Assembly (NCBI GenBank): GCA_036924085.1
Contig: JAVGWX010000008.1
Location: forward strand, 55,888,814 to 55,952,813
DNA length: 64,000 bases
Direction of reading: 5' to 3'
DNA from: Ariolimax columbianus
Lineage: Eukaryota > Mollusca > Gastropoda > Stylommatophora > Arionidae
This document shows positions 48,205 through 61,600 of the stretch, one piece after another. The stretch's first letter is position 1, and each line of letters starts with the position of its first letter. The notes under the pieces were generated by a model. The model searched no databases. It was not told where the DNA came from and was given only the letters and a program-made list of their open reading frames with translations. The position numbers and the translations under genes were made by a program.

Positions 48205-48520
48205 GTGATGAAGATGCAGCACGGTGAATGAGTTGACAGCAGCCAAGTCTCAAAGCTGGGCCAAGATGCAGTGCAGCGAATGAGCTGACAGCAGACAAGT
48301 CTCAAAGCTGGGCCAAGATGCAGTGCAGCGAATGAGTTGACAGCAGCCAAGTCTCAAAGCTGGGCCAAGATGCAGTGCAGCGAATGAGTTGACAGCAGCC
48401 AAGTCTCAAAGCTGGGGGCCAAGATGCAATGCAGCGAATGAGCTGACAGCAGCCAAGTCTCAAAGCTGGGGACCAAGATGTAGTGCAGCGAAGGAGCTGA
48501 CAGCAGCCAGCAACTAATTG
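48205..48520. repeat. 52-bp minisatellite, long allele (about 6 units)
   Basis: Reverse complement of the array at 26,600-26,810, with units carrying CAAAGCTGGGCCAAGATG and GAATGAGCTGACAGCAGCC. Two units have an extra GG. Confidence 0.9.
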
Positions 48521-48559
48521 ATGGGGTCAAGATGTAAGCACGGTAAATGAGCTGAGAAT

Positions 48560-48711
48560 ATAGTCTGTCTAAAAAATCTGGGATCGCAAAGAAAAGGCAA
48601 ACCCGGACCTACAAAAATCCAGGTAAAAACAGAAAGGGGCAAATATCGTAGATTTGCTGTAAAATAGGATACAATGTCACATCCTTTTCAGGACTAACGA
48701 AGAAGAGATAG

Positions 48712-48743
<32 letters not shown>

Positions 48744-48745
48744 GA
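48560..48745 (+). mobile_element. Short interspersed repeat with (AAT)n run
   Basis: Mirror of 26,370-26,560. The tail begins ACTAACGAAGAAGAG, but then turns into an AAT run (48,713-48,740) where the other arm has a pure GAA run. Confidence 0.5.
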
Positions 48746-48853
48746 AGATAAATTATAAATTCCTGAATGATATAATATGAAACAATGATGGTGAAGTAGT
48801 GATCTGTTTATATACAATAACAATTTAACCAGAATACAATTGTTCGGAAAGCT

Positions 48854-48859
48854 TTTATT
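48854..48859 (-). promoter_or_regulatory. Poly(A) signal AATAAA of protease copy B
   Basis: AATAAA on the minus strand about 97 nt after the stop codon. In copy A the equivalent hexamer is AACAAA. Confidence 0.7.
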
Positions 48860-48955
48860 TCCAAGTTTATCCATGGGAATGTATTATCACACTATTATTT
48901 TGACTTCTAAACATAAAGAACAGTTAACAAGCCTGCCAGTCAGTGAGTTGTGTAT

Positions 48956-49567
48956 TTACTTGCTGGCGATCCAAGTCAGATATTCGGACACTCGAGTGTA
49001 CACACTTGGGTAGTTGCCTGTTGAAACATTGTATTTGTTTAGAAGATGGCACAGTGAAGTTGTTACAAGAAAATAACTAGTAGCTGATGTACTATAAAGC
49101 TAGTGCCAGTACGTTACTATCATGACCCTGGTATCGTAATGATAGTATGACAATACTAGTATTACAATATGTAAATGCCCTCTTGATTGTGATGTATTAC
49201 ATAACAATATATTTTATACGAGGCGGTTGCAAGCGATACGAACAATCTTCTGTCATAGATTTTGTACGATATACTTGATAGGTTATGTAAGTATATCCCC
49301 CCTCCCTACCCCGCTCTCCTCTCGCTACAGGGATCAAAACCACAAATATAGAATTCTACATTCCCACTAAATCGTCTTCATTAGCAGAACACACAATTAG
49401 AATTCAAATGTTGTACTTTAACCTCTTCATTAGCAAAACACTGCAATAGAATCCTACCTTCCCACTAAAACGTCTTCACTAAAAAAGCAACATAAGGTTT
49501 GAGAAAATCCACGAGGAAGGTGAAAGGGATGTTCGAGCTAAAATGCAGAGTACTGATCGAGGAGTGT

Positions 49568-49609
<42 letters not shown>

Positions 49610-52600
49610 AGGAGTGGGAGAGAGAGGGAGGGAGAGAGAGCGAGAGAGAGAACGAGAGAGAGAAAGAGAGGGAGTGAGAGAGACAGAGAGAGAGAGAGAG
49701 GGAGAGAGAGGGAGAGAGGGAGAGAGAGATGAAGAGAGATGGAGAGGGAGTGAGACAGAGACCGAGAGGGAGTGAGAGAGGGGGAGAGAGAGCGAGTGAG
49801 AAAGAGGGAGTGATAGAGAGAGCGAGAGAGAGGGAGAGAGAGCGAGAGAGAGAGCGAGTGAGAGAGATGATAGCCGTATCTCGGATGGACACTGTGTCTT
49901 TGTGATCAGTAAATATTACAATGAGTCGTTTGGTGATGAGTAAATATTACAATGAGTCGTTTGGTGATCAGTAAATATTACAATGAGTCGTTTGGTGAAC
50001 AGTAAATATTACAATGAATGGTTTGGTGATGAATAACTATTACAATGAGTCGTTTGGTGAACAGTAAATATTACAATGAATGGTTTGGTGATGAATAAAT
50101 ATTACAATGAATCGTTTGGTGATCAGTAAATATTACAATGAATCGTTTGGTGATCAGTAAATATTACAATGAATGGTTTGGTTATGAATAAATATTACAA
50201 TGAGTCGTTTGGTGATCAGTAAATATTATAATGATTCGTTTGGTGAACAGTAAAGTTGGAGATAGTGTGCTACAACAACACTTAATCATAGACAGTGCTA
50301 TCCGTGTAAGGCCGAGGGACGTTATGACGGTGATGTAATGCACCATGAAATTACAAGTTTTCAGATCTGCTATTTTGTTGTTTTGTTTTTTTTGGTTTTT
50401 TTGCGTGACCAAAACATGATTTGTTTTTCATTTGCACGTCTCTGATCTATAATGGTAATGTTTTGGTCTTCTTCCTTTTATTGCATCATATGAAGACTCT
50501 AGAACACTACATTGCATTGCATAAAAAATTGTATGTTTACACTTCAGCTTGTCTTTCTTTTATGTGTCTCTATATCCGAATTGGGCCTCTGTTTCTGAAT
50601 ATTATCTGTCAATCGCACGTTATATCTTACTTTCCTTCTCACCACATGAATTGATTCAGTGAGTTCAGTGCTGGTCTGCCCATTTAGTCTTAATATATGG
50701 CTGTAGCCATTGAACTGTGGATTTATATTTCGCACGCTGTCATTTGATGTTTGGCTCTTATGTATTATTTTAAGGGTCTATGTTGAGCCTATTATCTCCA
50801 TTGCTTGGATTTTTCTCTCCAATTGTGTCTATTTTCCCCCATTACTAAATCTATACATAAATAATCATTGCTTACATTTTGGTTACTAATTTTATGTTTT
50901 TAACAATATTCACTTATTATTTCACATAGACAACAGTTTTGTTGAATTTGCTTGTACTTTTGCGGTCCTTTCTGCCCTTTTCGCTTTTTTTTACAATTTG
51001 GAAATATTATCATAATTCACTCATGTTTCTTCAGACTGGACTAACAAGCAAAACTGTGGACGACTAAAATAATGATGATTCTTTCGAGAAGAAATTACCA
51101 CTGCAGTTGGACACTCCCCAGGAGGTGATACCAGCCAAGAGCTCGAAGTTGTTGCCACACATCATTGGGCCGCCACTGTCACCCATGCAGGCACTTGGAC
51201 GGTTTCCAGAGGAGGCTGTTAACACAAATTTATTGTATGAATGATTTACAGAATTATATATATTTTAATAGTACTTTATCGGTATGACATGGACATACAA
51301 CATGACAATATGCTGTTGTTTGTCTATGTTTCCGAAAAGGAATGCATTGTCATCTGTCAATCCTGGAGTGAATTCATAAGTGGCTGATCAAACCAATCCG
51401 ATCCCGAAATCGTATGTCACACTTAGGGAAGAGAAACACTGTCTGACCGTCAGACGGAGGCAACTCTTTTCTTGCCTTTCGTGTCGCTCGTCTCTGTGCA
51501 GCTTTCTTAATTGTGTCTACTCCATATGTGTCGTGCCAGAAGAGATTTTTCTACGCCGGGCAGAGCAATCAGCAGCAATGTTCTCCCAACAATCAGTGTC
51601 AATGTAACGTTTTATTTGGCCACAGCGAGATCGATTGCCTAACTGAAGCTCTCCATAGAATATTTTCTATGCAAGCCACTCATCCGACATGCGGACATGG
51701 TCAGTCCATCTAAGCTGCTATTTGCACAAAGTTGTGTGGATGCTTGTAATGTCAGTCCGCGAAAGAACTTCTACATCTGTGAACCTATCCTGCCATTTTA
51801 TGTTCAGCAGTTTCGTTTGGTATCCCAGATGAAAGTGGTCAAGCTTCTTCGCATGTCGACTGTACACAGTCTAGGTTTCACAGGCGTACGGAAGAGTTGG
51901 TAAAACGACTACCGCATAAACCTTAAATAAGCTCAACAGTAGATACTGATATGAATGTATAGATCTGTTACGTCTTTAACACATTTTTATTAACGTAAAA
52001 CTCAACAAGAACACGACAGGGAATCTTTTCATATTTTTGTATAAATAATATTCCGAGTTATATGTATTTTATTAAAACAGTCATATCTTTGCACGTTAGA
52101 AAATAACAATGATTACACGTTGACATGGACATTTAATTGTTGCAAGAGTATGGCTTTTGCTAGTCAGAGCAGATATCTCACAAATTATCCATTTAATAAA
52201 ACAAAGAAACGTAAATACGCGTGAACACATGATATTGAGACAATGATTGTGGTGTCGTAACAAAATGTAGTAAACAAATACAGTAACCACGTGAATGAGT
52301 GTGTGAATGCGTGTATGAATAAGTGTGTGAATTAGCGTGTGAATGAGTGTGAGTGTGTGGACGAGTGTGTGGATCAGTGTGTAAATAAACGAGTAGATGA
52401 GTACGTTGATGAGTGCAGGAATGAGTGTGTGAATGAGTGCATACTTGAGTATAAACGAGAGGGTGAATAAATATGTGAATGAGTGAGCGAATACGTGCGG
52501 AAATGTGTATCTCAATGTGTATGTGTGGGAATAAATGTGGGAGCGAGCGATGTAATCAGTGTGTAAAACAAATCATGTGACTGAACATATGACTGGACGT

Positions 52601-55600
52601 GTGAATTAGTGTGTGTGTATACGCATGTCGATGAGCTTGTGAGTGATTATGTGAATGATTGTTTATGAGCATGTGAATGAGCATGTAAGTGCGCGTGTGA
52701 ATGAGCGTGTGAGTGAGCGTGTGAGTGAGCGTATGAGTGAGCGTGTGAGTGTGCGTGTGAATGTGAATGTGCGTGTGAATGAACGTTTGAGTGAACGTGT
52801 TAGTGTTCGTGGGAATGAACGTGTGAGTGAGCATGTGAGTGTGCATGTGAGTGAACATGTGAGTGAGCATGTGAATGTACGTGTGAGTGAGCATGTGAAT
52901 GTACGTGTGAGTGTGCGTGTGAGTGAGAGTGTGATTGTGCGTGTGAGCGGAGCGATTCGAACAGTCGCCCTTCACATACAACTGATAGTATACATAACCT
53001 ATCACGCCACGTTGTGTCAAGTTGTACATTTAAAATATGTTTGTTTTGATATTTAAATGATGACGAGGCAGCGAGGAATAGAATTGGACACCCTAACTGG
53101 TCCAGTGAAGCCGCCATCACTTAATCATGAACGGGATAAATTATGATTGTGCTACCTTAATTTAAGGGGTAAGACAGCGTGGGCTAGTATGAGATAACGT
53201 GAGATGATAACCTACCAGAAGCCTCGTAGACACAAATGTGTTTAATGTTGATGTTCTGTCCAGGCCATCTGGTCTGACACTGGGCCGTGGTGATCTTTGT
53301 GATCTTAGCCTCCAGCAGTTGAGGAGATGCTGATCCAGAGCCGGAGGTCTGACCCCATCCGGTGATGACGCACTTTGTGTTGGCGAAAGACGATCCTTTA
53401 GCGGCTAAGCCAGCGATCTGAGAACACAACACTTGGAGGTTAGAGTGTCTAAATATCTTATATTAGATACATGTCTGGCTTATGTGTGCTTTCATGATGT
53501 GAAATCGCATAATCAAAATAAAGCATTAGGCAGCTACTTTCATTTTGGCACATAATGATGATTCACCGTTGTGCTCAACGTGGAGCATGGGGTAACCCCT
53601 ACAGTTGTCGGTTTGTAGTAGACAATCTGCAGTAGCGATTTCAGCAGCAATGGTATAACCCTGAGTTTGCCAACTCCATGCACAATTCTCTTTAGTGGAC
53701 TGTTACGACATGCTTGAAAAGGCTGCTAGGACCGAATTCATTTCACATCGGAAAAATTTTAAGTGCTATCGGTATTTGAAGGTAATTAATTTTCAAACGG
53801 AATCACCACCAGCCAGTGTAGGTCCTGGCAAGGAAACTGTAGGTCAACTGTAACCATCCATACATGTTGTTTTAGTGAATAAAGAGGGTTGTGCATGAGG
53901 CCTGCCTACTGATCATATAACAAAATAATTTTTGTAACTAACCGACAATTATAACAATGAATGGGAGGTATTTATTACAGTCTTCCTGTAAGATGACGGA
54001 CAACTGTTGAGATTTATATTTGCAATGAATGAGATTTCTATTTGCCATGAATGGGATTTCTATTTGCAATGAATTAGATTTCTATTTGGTCAAAATAAAC
54101 GAGGAGAAAACCACATGTACAATATTCTCGCTTTCAATCAAACCCAAAAACACAAAATTTAGTCTAAATGGCAAATTCCGGCAGCCAAACGACAACCCAA
54201 ACTATCTGGGAGTCACATTTGATCGGCGCATGACATGAAAAAGTCAGATCGAGAGAAACAGAATGAGAGCCAGAGAAAGAATGGCAATCATGAGCAAACT
54301 TGCTGGCACAAGCTAGGGAGCAGACGAAAGTATACTAAAGAAACTGTACACTGGAAGAGTGAGACCAGTTCTCCAGTATAGCATTGCGGCATGGACAACA
54401 GCAGCAAAGGCGAACTTCGATAAAGTTAGCAAACTTCAAAACCAAGCCATGAGAGTTATAACAGGAGGCATGAAGTCAACGCCAATTGTAGAACTTGAAA
54501 GGATTACAAAACTGCAATCCATGACCGATAAAAGAGACTGCAGAGACCAGCTGCAGTCAGAGAAACTCCGAAGACTGACTGACCATCCAATGCACCAGAG
54601 ACTAAACAATTTGGGAAATGGGAAACTAAAGCGGAGAAACTTTGCAGAAATTGCCAAAGCAAAGATGCACGAAGATCCCATAAACGCACTAACAACACCA
54701 AAGCCCATCACTACTGTACGAAAACCTACTTGGAGGCAGGATATATTTCCAGAGGTGGTAGAAAATATACCAGGTATTGGAAAAAAAAACTGCCAGACTG
54801 AAAAAGAAAGGAGATATACTACCCTAAGCTTTAAATCGAAAAACTACCCAAGCATGGACTGGACCCATGCATACACCGACGGTTCTGTAACAAACACCAC
54901 ACAGAACGGAGGGGCATGAGCATTCCTGAACCTACCAAATGGCAGAAAAATAACACTGTCATTCGCTACTGGTACGTACACAAGCAATTTCAGAGCGGAG
55001 GCAGAGGCACTGAGGGCAGCAGTGGAAGAAATGGTGACACCATAAAGAAAATAAAAGCCATACAGTCCTGCTTACAGATGCTCTGGCCGTAGTCACAGCG
55101 CTAAAATGCCAGAAAAACACTGAGCTTAATGACTTAAGAGCAGTACTCTGTCAACTATGCCAGCTGTCCGCACCAAAAAGGGTAGTGGTACAGTGGGTCT
55201 CATCACACTGCAACATCCAAGGCAACGAGGAGGCAGACAGACTGGCAAAAGAAGGTGCAAGACTAGCACAAACAGATACTAGTATGACGTACGAAGAGTC
55301 AAAACGGCTTATTAAAGCCAAATACATGACCAAATGGGAAACTGAACATACCGGCTACACCAAAAACGATGCCTATTACCAGTTGAACAGAAGAGAGCAG
55401 GTCGTTGTCTTTAGACTTCGCACTGGCCACATTAGACTGAGGTACCACCTATTCAACAAATTGAAGATAGGTGGTACCGACGAATGCCTGTGTGGTACCG
55501 GGAAAATGACCGCTGAGCATCTGCTGCAGAACTGCCAGACATACGAGGATCAGAGAGAGCAGATGTGGCCATCACCAGTGGCAACACAAGACAAGCTCTA

Positions 55601-58600
55601 TGGCAGTGTCGACAGCCTCAGGATGACCGCCGCTTTTTTCGAAAAAATAATGGTTACTGTCTGACTGCATACGATGAAGAAGAAAAAGAAGAAGATTTCT
55701 TTTTGCCATGAATGAGATTTCTATATGCCATGAAGAAAATCAACCTTCAATCATTACTAACTATGAGATAATGCGCCCTTGAGGTGACATTTTTTGGGGG
55801 GCCTATTTCCATGTTTTATTTTATCTTCTCTGCCTACTGATTTAGTATCCATTTTCTCCATTTGAGGTGGATCCTCAGAAATCTTTTCAATTTGGTGTGG
55901 TCAACACCTATGTCTTTCCAGGGTTCGGAAGCTATTTCTCGTACAATCATGTCTCCCTTGCACACATCCTGAATCTTAATTGTGTCTCACGATTGCTCTT
56001 TAGCCAGTCATTAGTTTGCGTAGATTCTATTTTTTTGGGGTAGGATTTATTTATAAAAATCTTTTTTGATTTATTCTGAATATTTAAAATTTACACAAAA
56101 GGAATGTATCCAAGGTGGTCTGTCGGGGTCTTTGTGGATGACAAGGACAAGAATAGCACCACTGCCACACAGAAAGCATGTTGTAAAAGGCGACACACTG
56201 TGCGACATGGCATAATACAGGCCATGGTAAGGTGGTTTGTTTACAGCAGCATAGATGGCGCCTAACAGGCTGCGAGTATACTTTGCTCTAGTGTTTGAGT
56301 CTATTAAGATGGACTGTACATCGGTTAACCACCTTCTGTAAGCGCTTATCCAAACGCAGCGGAGTATTAAGCTCCTCGAGCCTAGCCCACTAAGCAGGAA
56401 ACCCTTCTACCGGCTACATCCAGCTCATACCAGGGCTGGGAACTGCACAAAGGACATTTGCTCCTGTTGAGGTACAGGTCGACTAAGACTAAAACTAAGA
56501 TACTTTCTTTGGGAATACGCCCATCATCCATGCGATGTTTGTATGCTTCGTCTTCTAAAGTTAATTGGAGACATTAATCATCATCATCATCATGTGTTCA
56601 CGATTAGTTCCCTCCACAATTTATTTTTAATATTCTTGTAATGCAGATATGTGTTTATTCTCTCTGTTATCTTGTCTTGTTTTTTCGTAATATTGCGTGT
56701 GCTTGTTCATCACATTCTTGTGAGATGCAAGTTCCCTATTGCGGTTTCTACTCGTATTATAACAACGTGATCAATGTATATTGCCTGTCTTCTGGTAAAA
56801 CAAACACGCTATCCCTGGCACCAGTTCCCTGAAGCTGTAGATCAGCGGTTCTTAACCTTTTCCTTTCTGCGAACCCCGTTTAATTATCTTTTGTTGTCGC
56901 CGACCTATACGATATAAAATCTATGAAAATGTTCAGGAATGAATTATCTGTGTGCTTTCACTAGCAAACAATGTCTACAATAGAAAATGTAATTGGTAAC
57001 GTGTTGTTAAAAAAAACGAAATCATAAATTTCAGATATCTGAGTTCACGGACGACAGATCTGATGTGATATCCGGTCAACTGCCTTACCCGCTCAAAGTT
57101 ACTCTGTGACGTCTGGTTAATCGGCATTTATCAAATTATGTGAAAGTTGTCTGAATTAACCTCTGCTGTATTTATCCTTCTTTAAGTCTTTCTATTTGGT
57201 ATATATATTTTTATTTGAAATGTAATAGCTCATAAGTTTAACTAAAGCCTTCGCGGACCCCATTAGATGAATTAGCACACACTTAAGGGTTGACAGACCA
57301 CAGGTTAAAAGCCTCTGCTGTAGGCTGTCAGAAATAAATCCGTCTACATGCACTCTCTATATCTGTCTGCCTCTTCCTGCATGTCCCTCATCCTCCCTCC
57401 TTTACGCTCACTCTCAAGCACTCACTCTTATAGTGTTTCTCTTTATTATTTTGCCATTTCGTTCGTTGTTTCCTAGTGAGGAGGGCGATGTACTTTGTTT
57501 TACTACAAGCAGCCCAGTGCTTCAGACTTTAGCACGGATTTTAAAATCTATTTACTTCCCATAAGATCACGGTGTTGCTGTTTCATGAATCCAAACACAA
57601 ACCAGTTTGGATTGTGAGCTGTGTCCCTGACCGTTTCTACACGTTGACACCGAACATTGTTATAACTTCCCATCTCCTTCGAGTCCAGATGAAAGTACCC
57701 TTTCCATACATATCAACCACGTATTGTATGTTTCTCTTTGAAACTACATTGTCCCTCTCTTTGAATGATATCACGCTTGGGGCGTTTCTAGCAACTAGGC
57801 TAAACTAGCTGTGGACTATCGCATCCAAAATTCACCACGCGCATACACCTACCTGCACGTTGGCATTGAGGGTCACGGATGATGCCAGGTAAATGACTCC
57901 GATGTCGTTGGGGATGCCAGCGCCGTTGGAGTTGTAGCTCTCGTGAATAACATAAGAGCTGACACCAACAGTCTGTTCGTAGGCATTGGGTGCCTCGTAC
58001 AAGTTCAAGGCTCCGACCTCGACACGCATCCTGGAAGCTGTTTGACCTTGGAGACAGTGAGCGGCAGTCAGCACCTGAAATATATTTTAAACTCTATTAT
58101 TGCCCCACAGTGGAAGACATTCCGGTTGCCTCTTGATAACAATAACCTGCATTTGCCAGAGGACTCTCCAACTCATGCTATTGCACACCGTGCCATTCAC
58201 TAAAGCCATAGTTCCGATTAGTGGGAAACAGCACTAGATTTAAGATTAAGATCAAGAAATTATACCCCATACTGACACAGAATATGGACGTCAGTGACTT
58301 TCAAGGCAGGAGCTCACATAAATGACAACATGGTTATTCCAGACATGGTACATGGTTGCGAGGTATAATAACAAAACTAATGTTCGCGTAGGCGTCAAAT
58401 GCCCGTTACAACGATCGACCACTACCATGTCCTTCTTCTTCTTCTTCTTCTTCGTACGCAGTCAGACAGTAATTATTATTTTTTCAAAAAAAGCGGCGGT
58501 CATCCTGAGGCTCTCGCTACTGCCATAGAGCTTGTCTTGTGGTTCCACTGGTGATGGCCACATCTGCTCTCTCTGATCCTCTTATGTCGGGCAGTTCTGC

Positions 58601-61600
58601 AGCAGATGCTCAGCGACCACTACCATGTCCAACTATCGAGGATTGTTCATGCGCAGTGTGTCGACCAAAATCACAACAGATTGACAAGGTTAAGCCCAGT
58701 ACTTCGCTGTCTCGGGATGAGAGTCGCGAGTGGTGTGTGTGTTCAATATTTGTGTCGGCTTTCCTTGTTTGTCCGTGTCTGACTCCCTGTTTCTTCGCGT
58801 TCCGCCCCCGGGGTCTTTAGACTGTATCTACCTTCGGGTTAGCGTGACACTTTATGTGCTGAGAATACGGTGTTTGGAGAGGCATGCTGTAATATCTGGT
58901 GGAGGGGGGCAGGAGGTAGGCAGATTCAGTCCAAGCAATAAGGCCCTTAAGTAGTGATAACCAGGCCTGAAAGATATTGTACAGTAAAGCGGTACGCTCA
59001 ACGCCAGCTTGGGCTTTCTCACGGAATAGTTGGGAGGTAAAGAACCTAGGAAAAGCAGATCCAGTGAAGCTATGAGTTGCTCAAAGAGCAATGGAATGAA
59101 GAACTTGAATAGTATATAAATGGACGGATTAAAAGACACATAATTCATACACCAAACCACATACAAGGAAGTTGTTAAATTAGGCAGACAGGCTGAGAAT
59201 TTGGCGTGCATGCTTGACAACACATGAACAATAAAGTAGCGTCTTGGTGGTCCTGCTACTTTTAAACGTCTCCTCGGATGTTCATAAATGAGATGGAGAG
59301 ATTGCACGAGAGAAGTCTTCAGTACAACACGTAAAAGACAGAAATGAGTATAAACAACATTTAACTAAGCTATCTGATAATATAACACACTTGTTATGTC
59401 TGATTTAGTGCTATTAGAGAAAGAAAGAAAATAACTTGACTTACACAGTAGTCAGAAGAAGAAAAAGAAGAAGAAGAAGAAGAAGAAGACTAAGAAGAAG
59501 AACTGGAAATAAAAAAGAAGAGGAAGAAAAAGATAAAGCGGAAGAAAATGAAGAAGAAAAAAAAGAAAAAGAAGAAGAGAACTATAAGAAAGAGAAGAAG
59601 AGAAAGAACTAAGAGAAAGATGTAGAAAAGATAAAAAGGAAGAATAAGAAGAATTAGGAGAATATGAAGAATTAGATGAACGATATAAAGAAAAAAAGAC
59701 GTAGAGCTGGTTCTCTGCTGATCCTGAAACGTTCTAGTATACTTAGCTGACAATGAGAACCTGACGTACTGTTAAGGATATCAAGGCAGATCAAACCGGA
59801 ACTCGACATCAAATCGTTGATATATTGTACATGAGAATTTCTTAAACTTCATCCCCGACCGCAGTGTCTAAAATGAGTTTTACTTTTACCTTACTATGAC
59901 CTTGTTGATGATGTTGTTCGATGCGACTCGTTTAGAGTGTCTTTAAAAGCGGGTTATATTGGTTCTTCTTTCATCCAGACGCGCACTTGAGAAGGCTCCT
60001 CCGAATAGGGACTCTTAAAGGTACGACAGATAGGTAGGTATGCAGTACGCTTAGAAGACAAGGACCCTTCGCGATAACCGTCCATAAGCCCGATACCTAA
60101 CCAGCTAATGCGTGGGTGGCTATATGAAGAGGAGGGAAACCATGGCATAGAGAGTCGCTTCCCATCCGTGATGTCTGTGGCCAGCTCTTGGGGGCATAGT
60201 GGGAGGACATCCTCGACATGACAGGCCACAAGTCAAAGTAGTTCCAAACAGCGACGGTTTAGCTTGCTGATGTGTAAGTTCGCGTGATTATAGTTCCTGG
60301 TTCGCATATGTTTTATCATTTTACATATTAGGATCTAGAAATGGTATGTCAATTTTCCTTCACTATGGTATGTTGATTAGCCTAACAAAACAACATGCCT
60401 TTGAACTGACGCTGCAAGTTAAAGTGTGAAAGACGTAGTTTTGAGCGTTTGTTTTCTTTTTTATCTAACTACTTTTAAAGGAGAAACGGATTGAAATATA
60501 CACGTTTGCGTATTATCGTGTTTATCTGAGGTGTTTTAGATTTAGCTGTTTTGTATTGTAGATTTTCATGTAAAATGTTCTCTACATGAAAGGTGTAGTA
60601 TCAATGTTTTGTGTGTTACTGTAGGTAAAACCTGTTGAACATGTGAAATGCATGTAATTGTAAACAACTTGTATGTTAAAATGGATTAGATTGTGAATAC
60701 GTTTCGTGAACGTGTATATTGTAACTTACCTTGTTCCTGGCAATGAGCACAGCTCCGCAGATGTGATACCAGCCGCCATTTTGATTGACCTGGATGGAGG
60801 CCTGGTGAGGGTGGGCAAACAGAGCGACGGGCGTACCGTTCACGATACGTTTCTCTGGTCCTGGGGCTGCCAGTGAGGAGGCTTGAGAAGAGAGACGGAA
60901 GGTCAAACAGTCGCCAGGTACACTATAATCCTAATAGTATCTTTATATACAAGACCCGTTAACGTTATTAGCCTGGACATCATAAAGTTAAACATGATCA
61001 AATGGATATGATTGTATTTGGGATATGCTTTGTGGCAACGTCATTTGACAGTGATTTGGTCAGGGCTTTGTAATTCTTTAGAGATGACGTAGGCTTCTTA
61101 TATTATATAGAGAAAATAGATTTGTAAATTTTTAGACAGGAGAGAAGTTTGTTCTATAATTGAGAGTAAATATATTTGTTAATTAATAAAGGAGAGAGAG
61201 GTTTGTTCTCTTACAGAGAAGAAAAAAGTTAGTTAAATTTAGAGAGGAGAACGATTTTTAAATTTGTATTTAGAGGTGGGAGAGGGGGAATCGGGATAGG
61301 GGAACTGCCAAAATAATGTCTCAAATAACAACACTTCTACTTCTCATGTATCAGACGTTCCATTTATGTCTATTTATATTTTTTACAGGCATATGAAGAA
61401 AATATGTCGCGTTTCATGGAAACAAATAGAAGTCATGGAAAAACTAGGACTGGAAAGAGAACTATTGAAAGCCATTCAGAGCCGACCAATCGTACATTTT
61501 GACAAAAGTCAAATACATGGCACTCTTGTGAAAACCATAGGAGAGGTAAAGGCAATCGAGCAGTACGTAGGCAACATTACAAGTGGGAGGGTAACATCAA

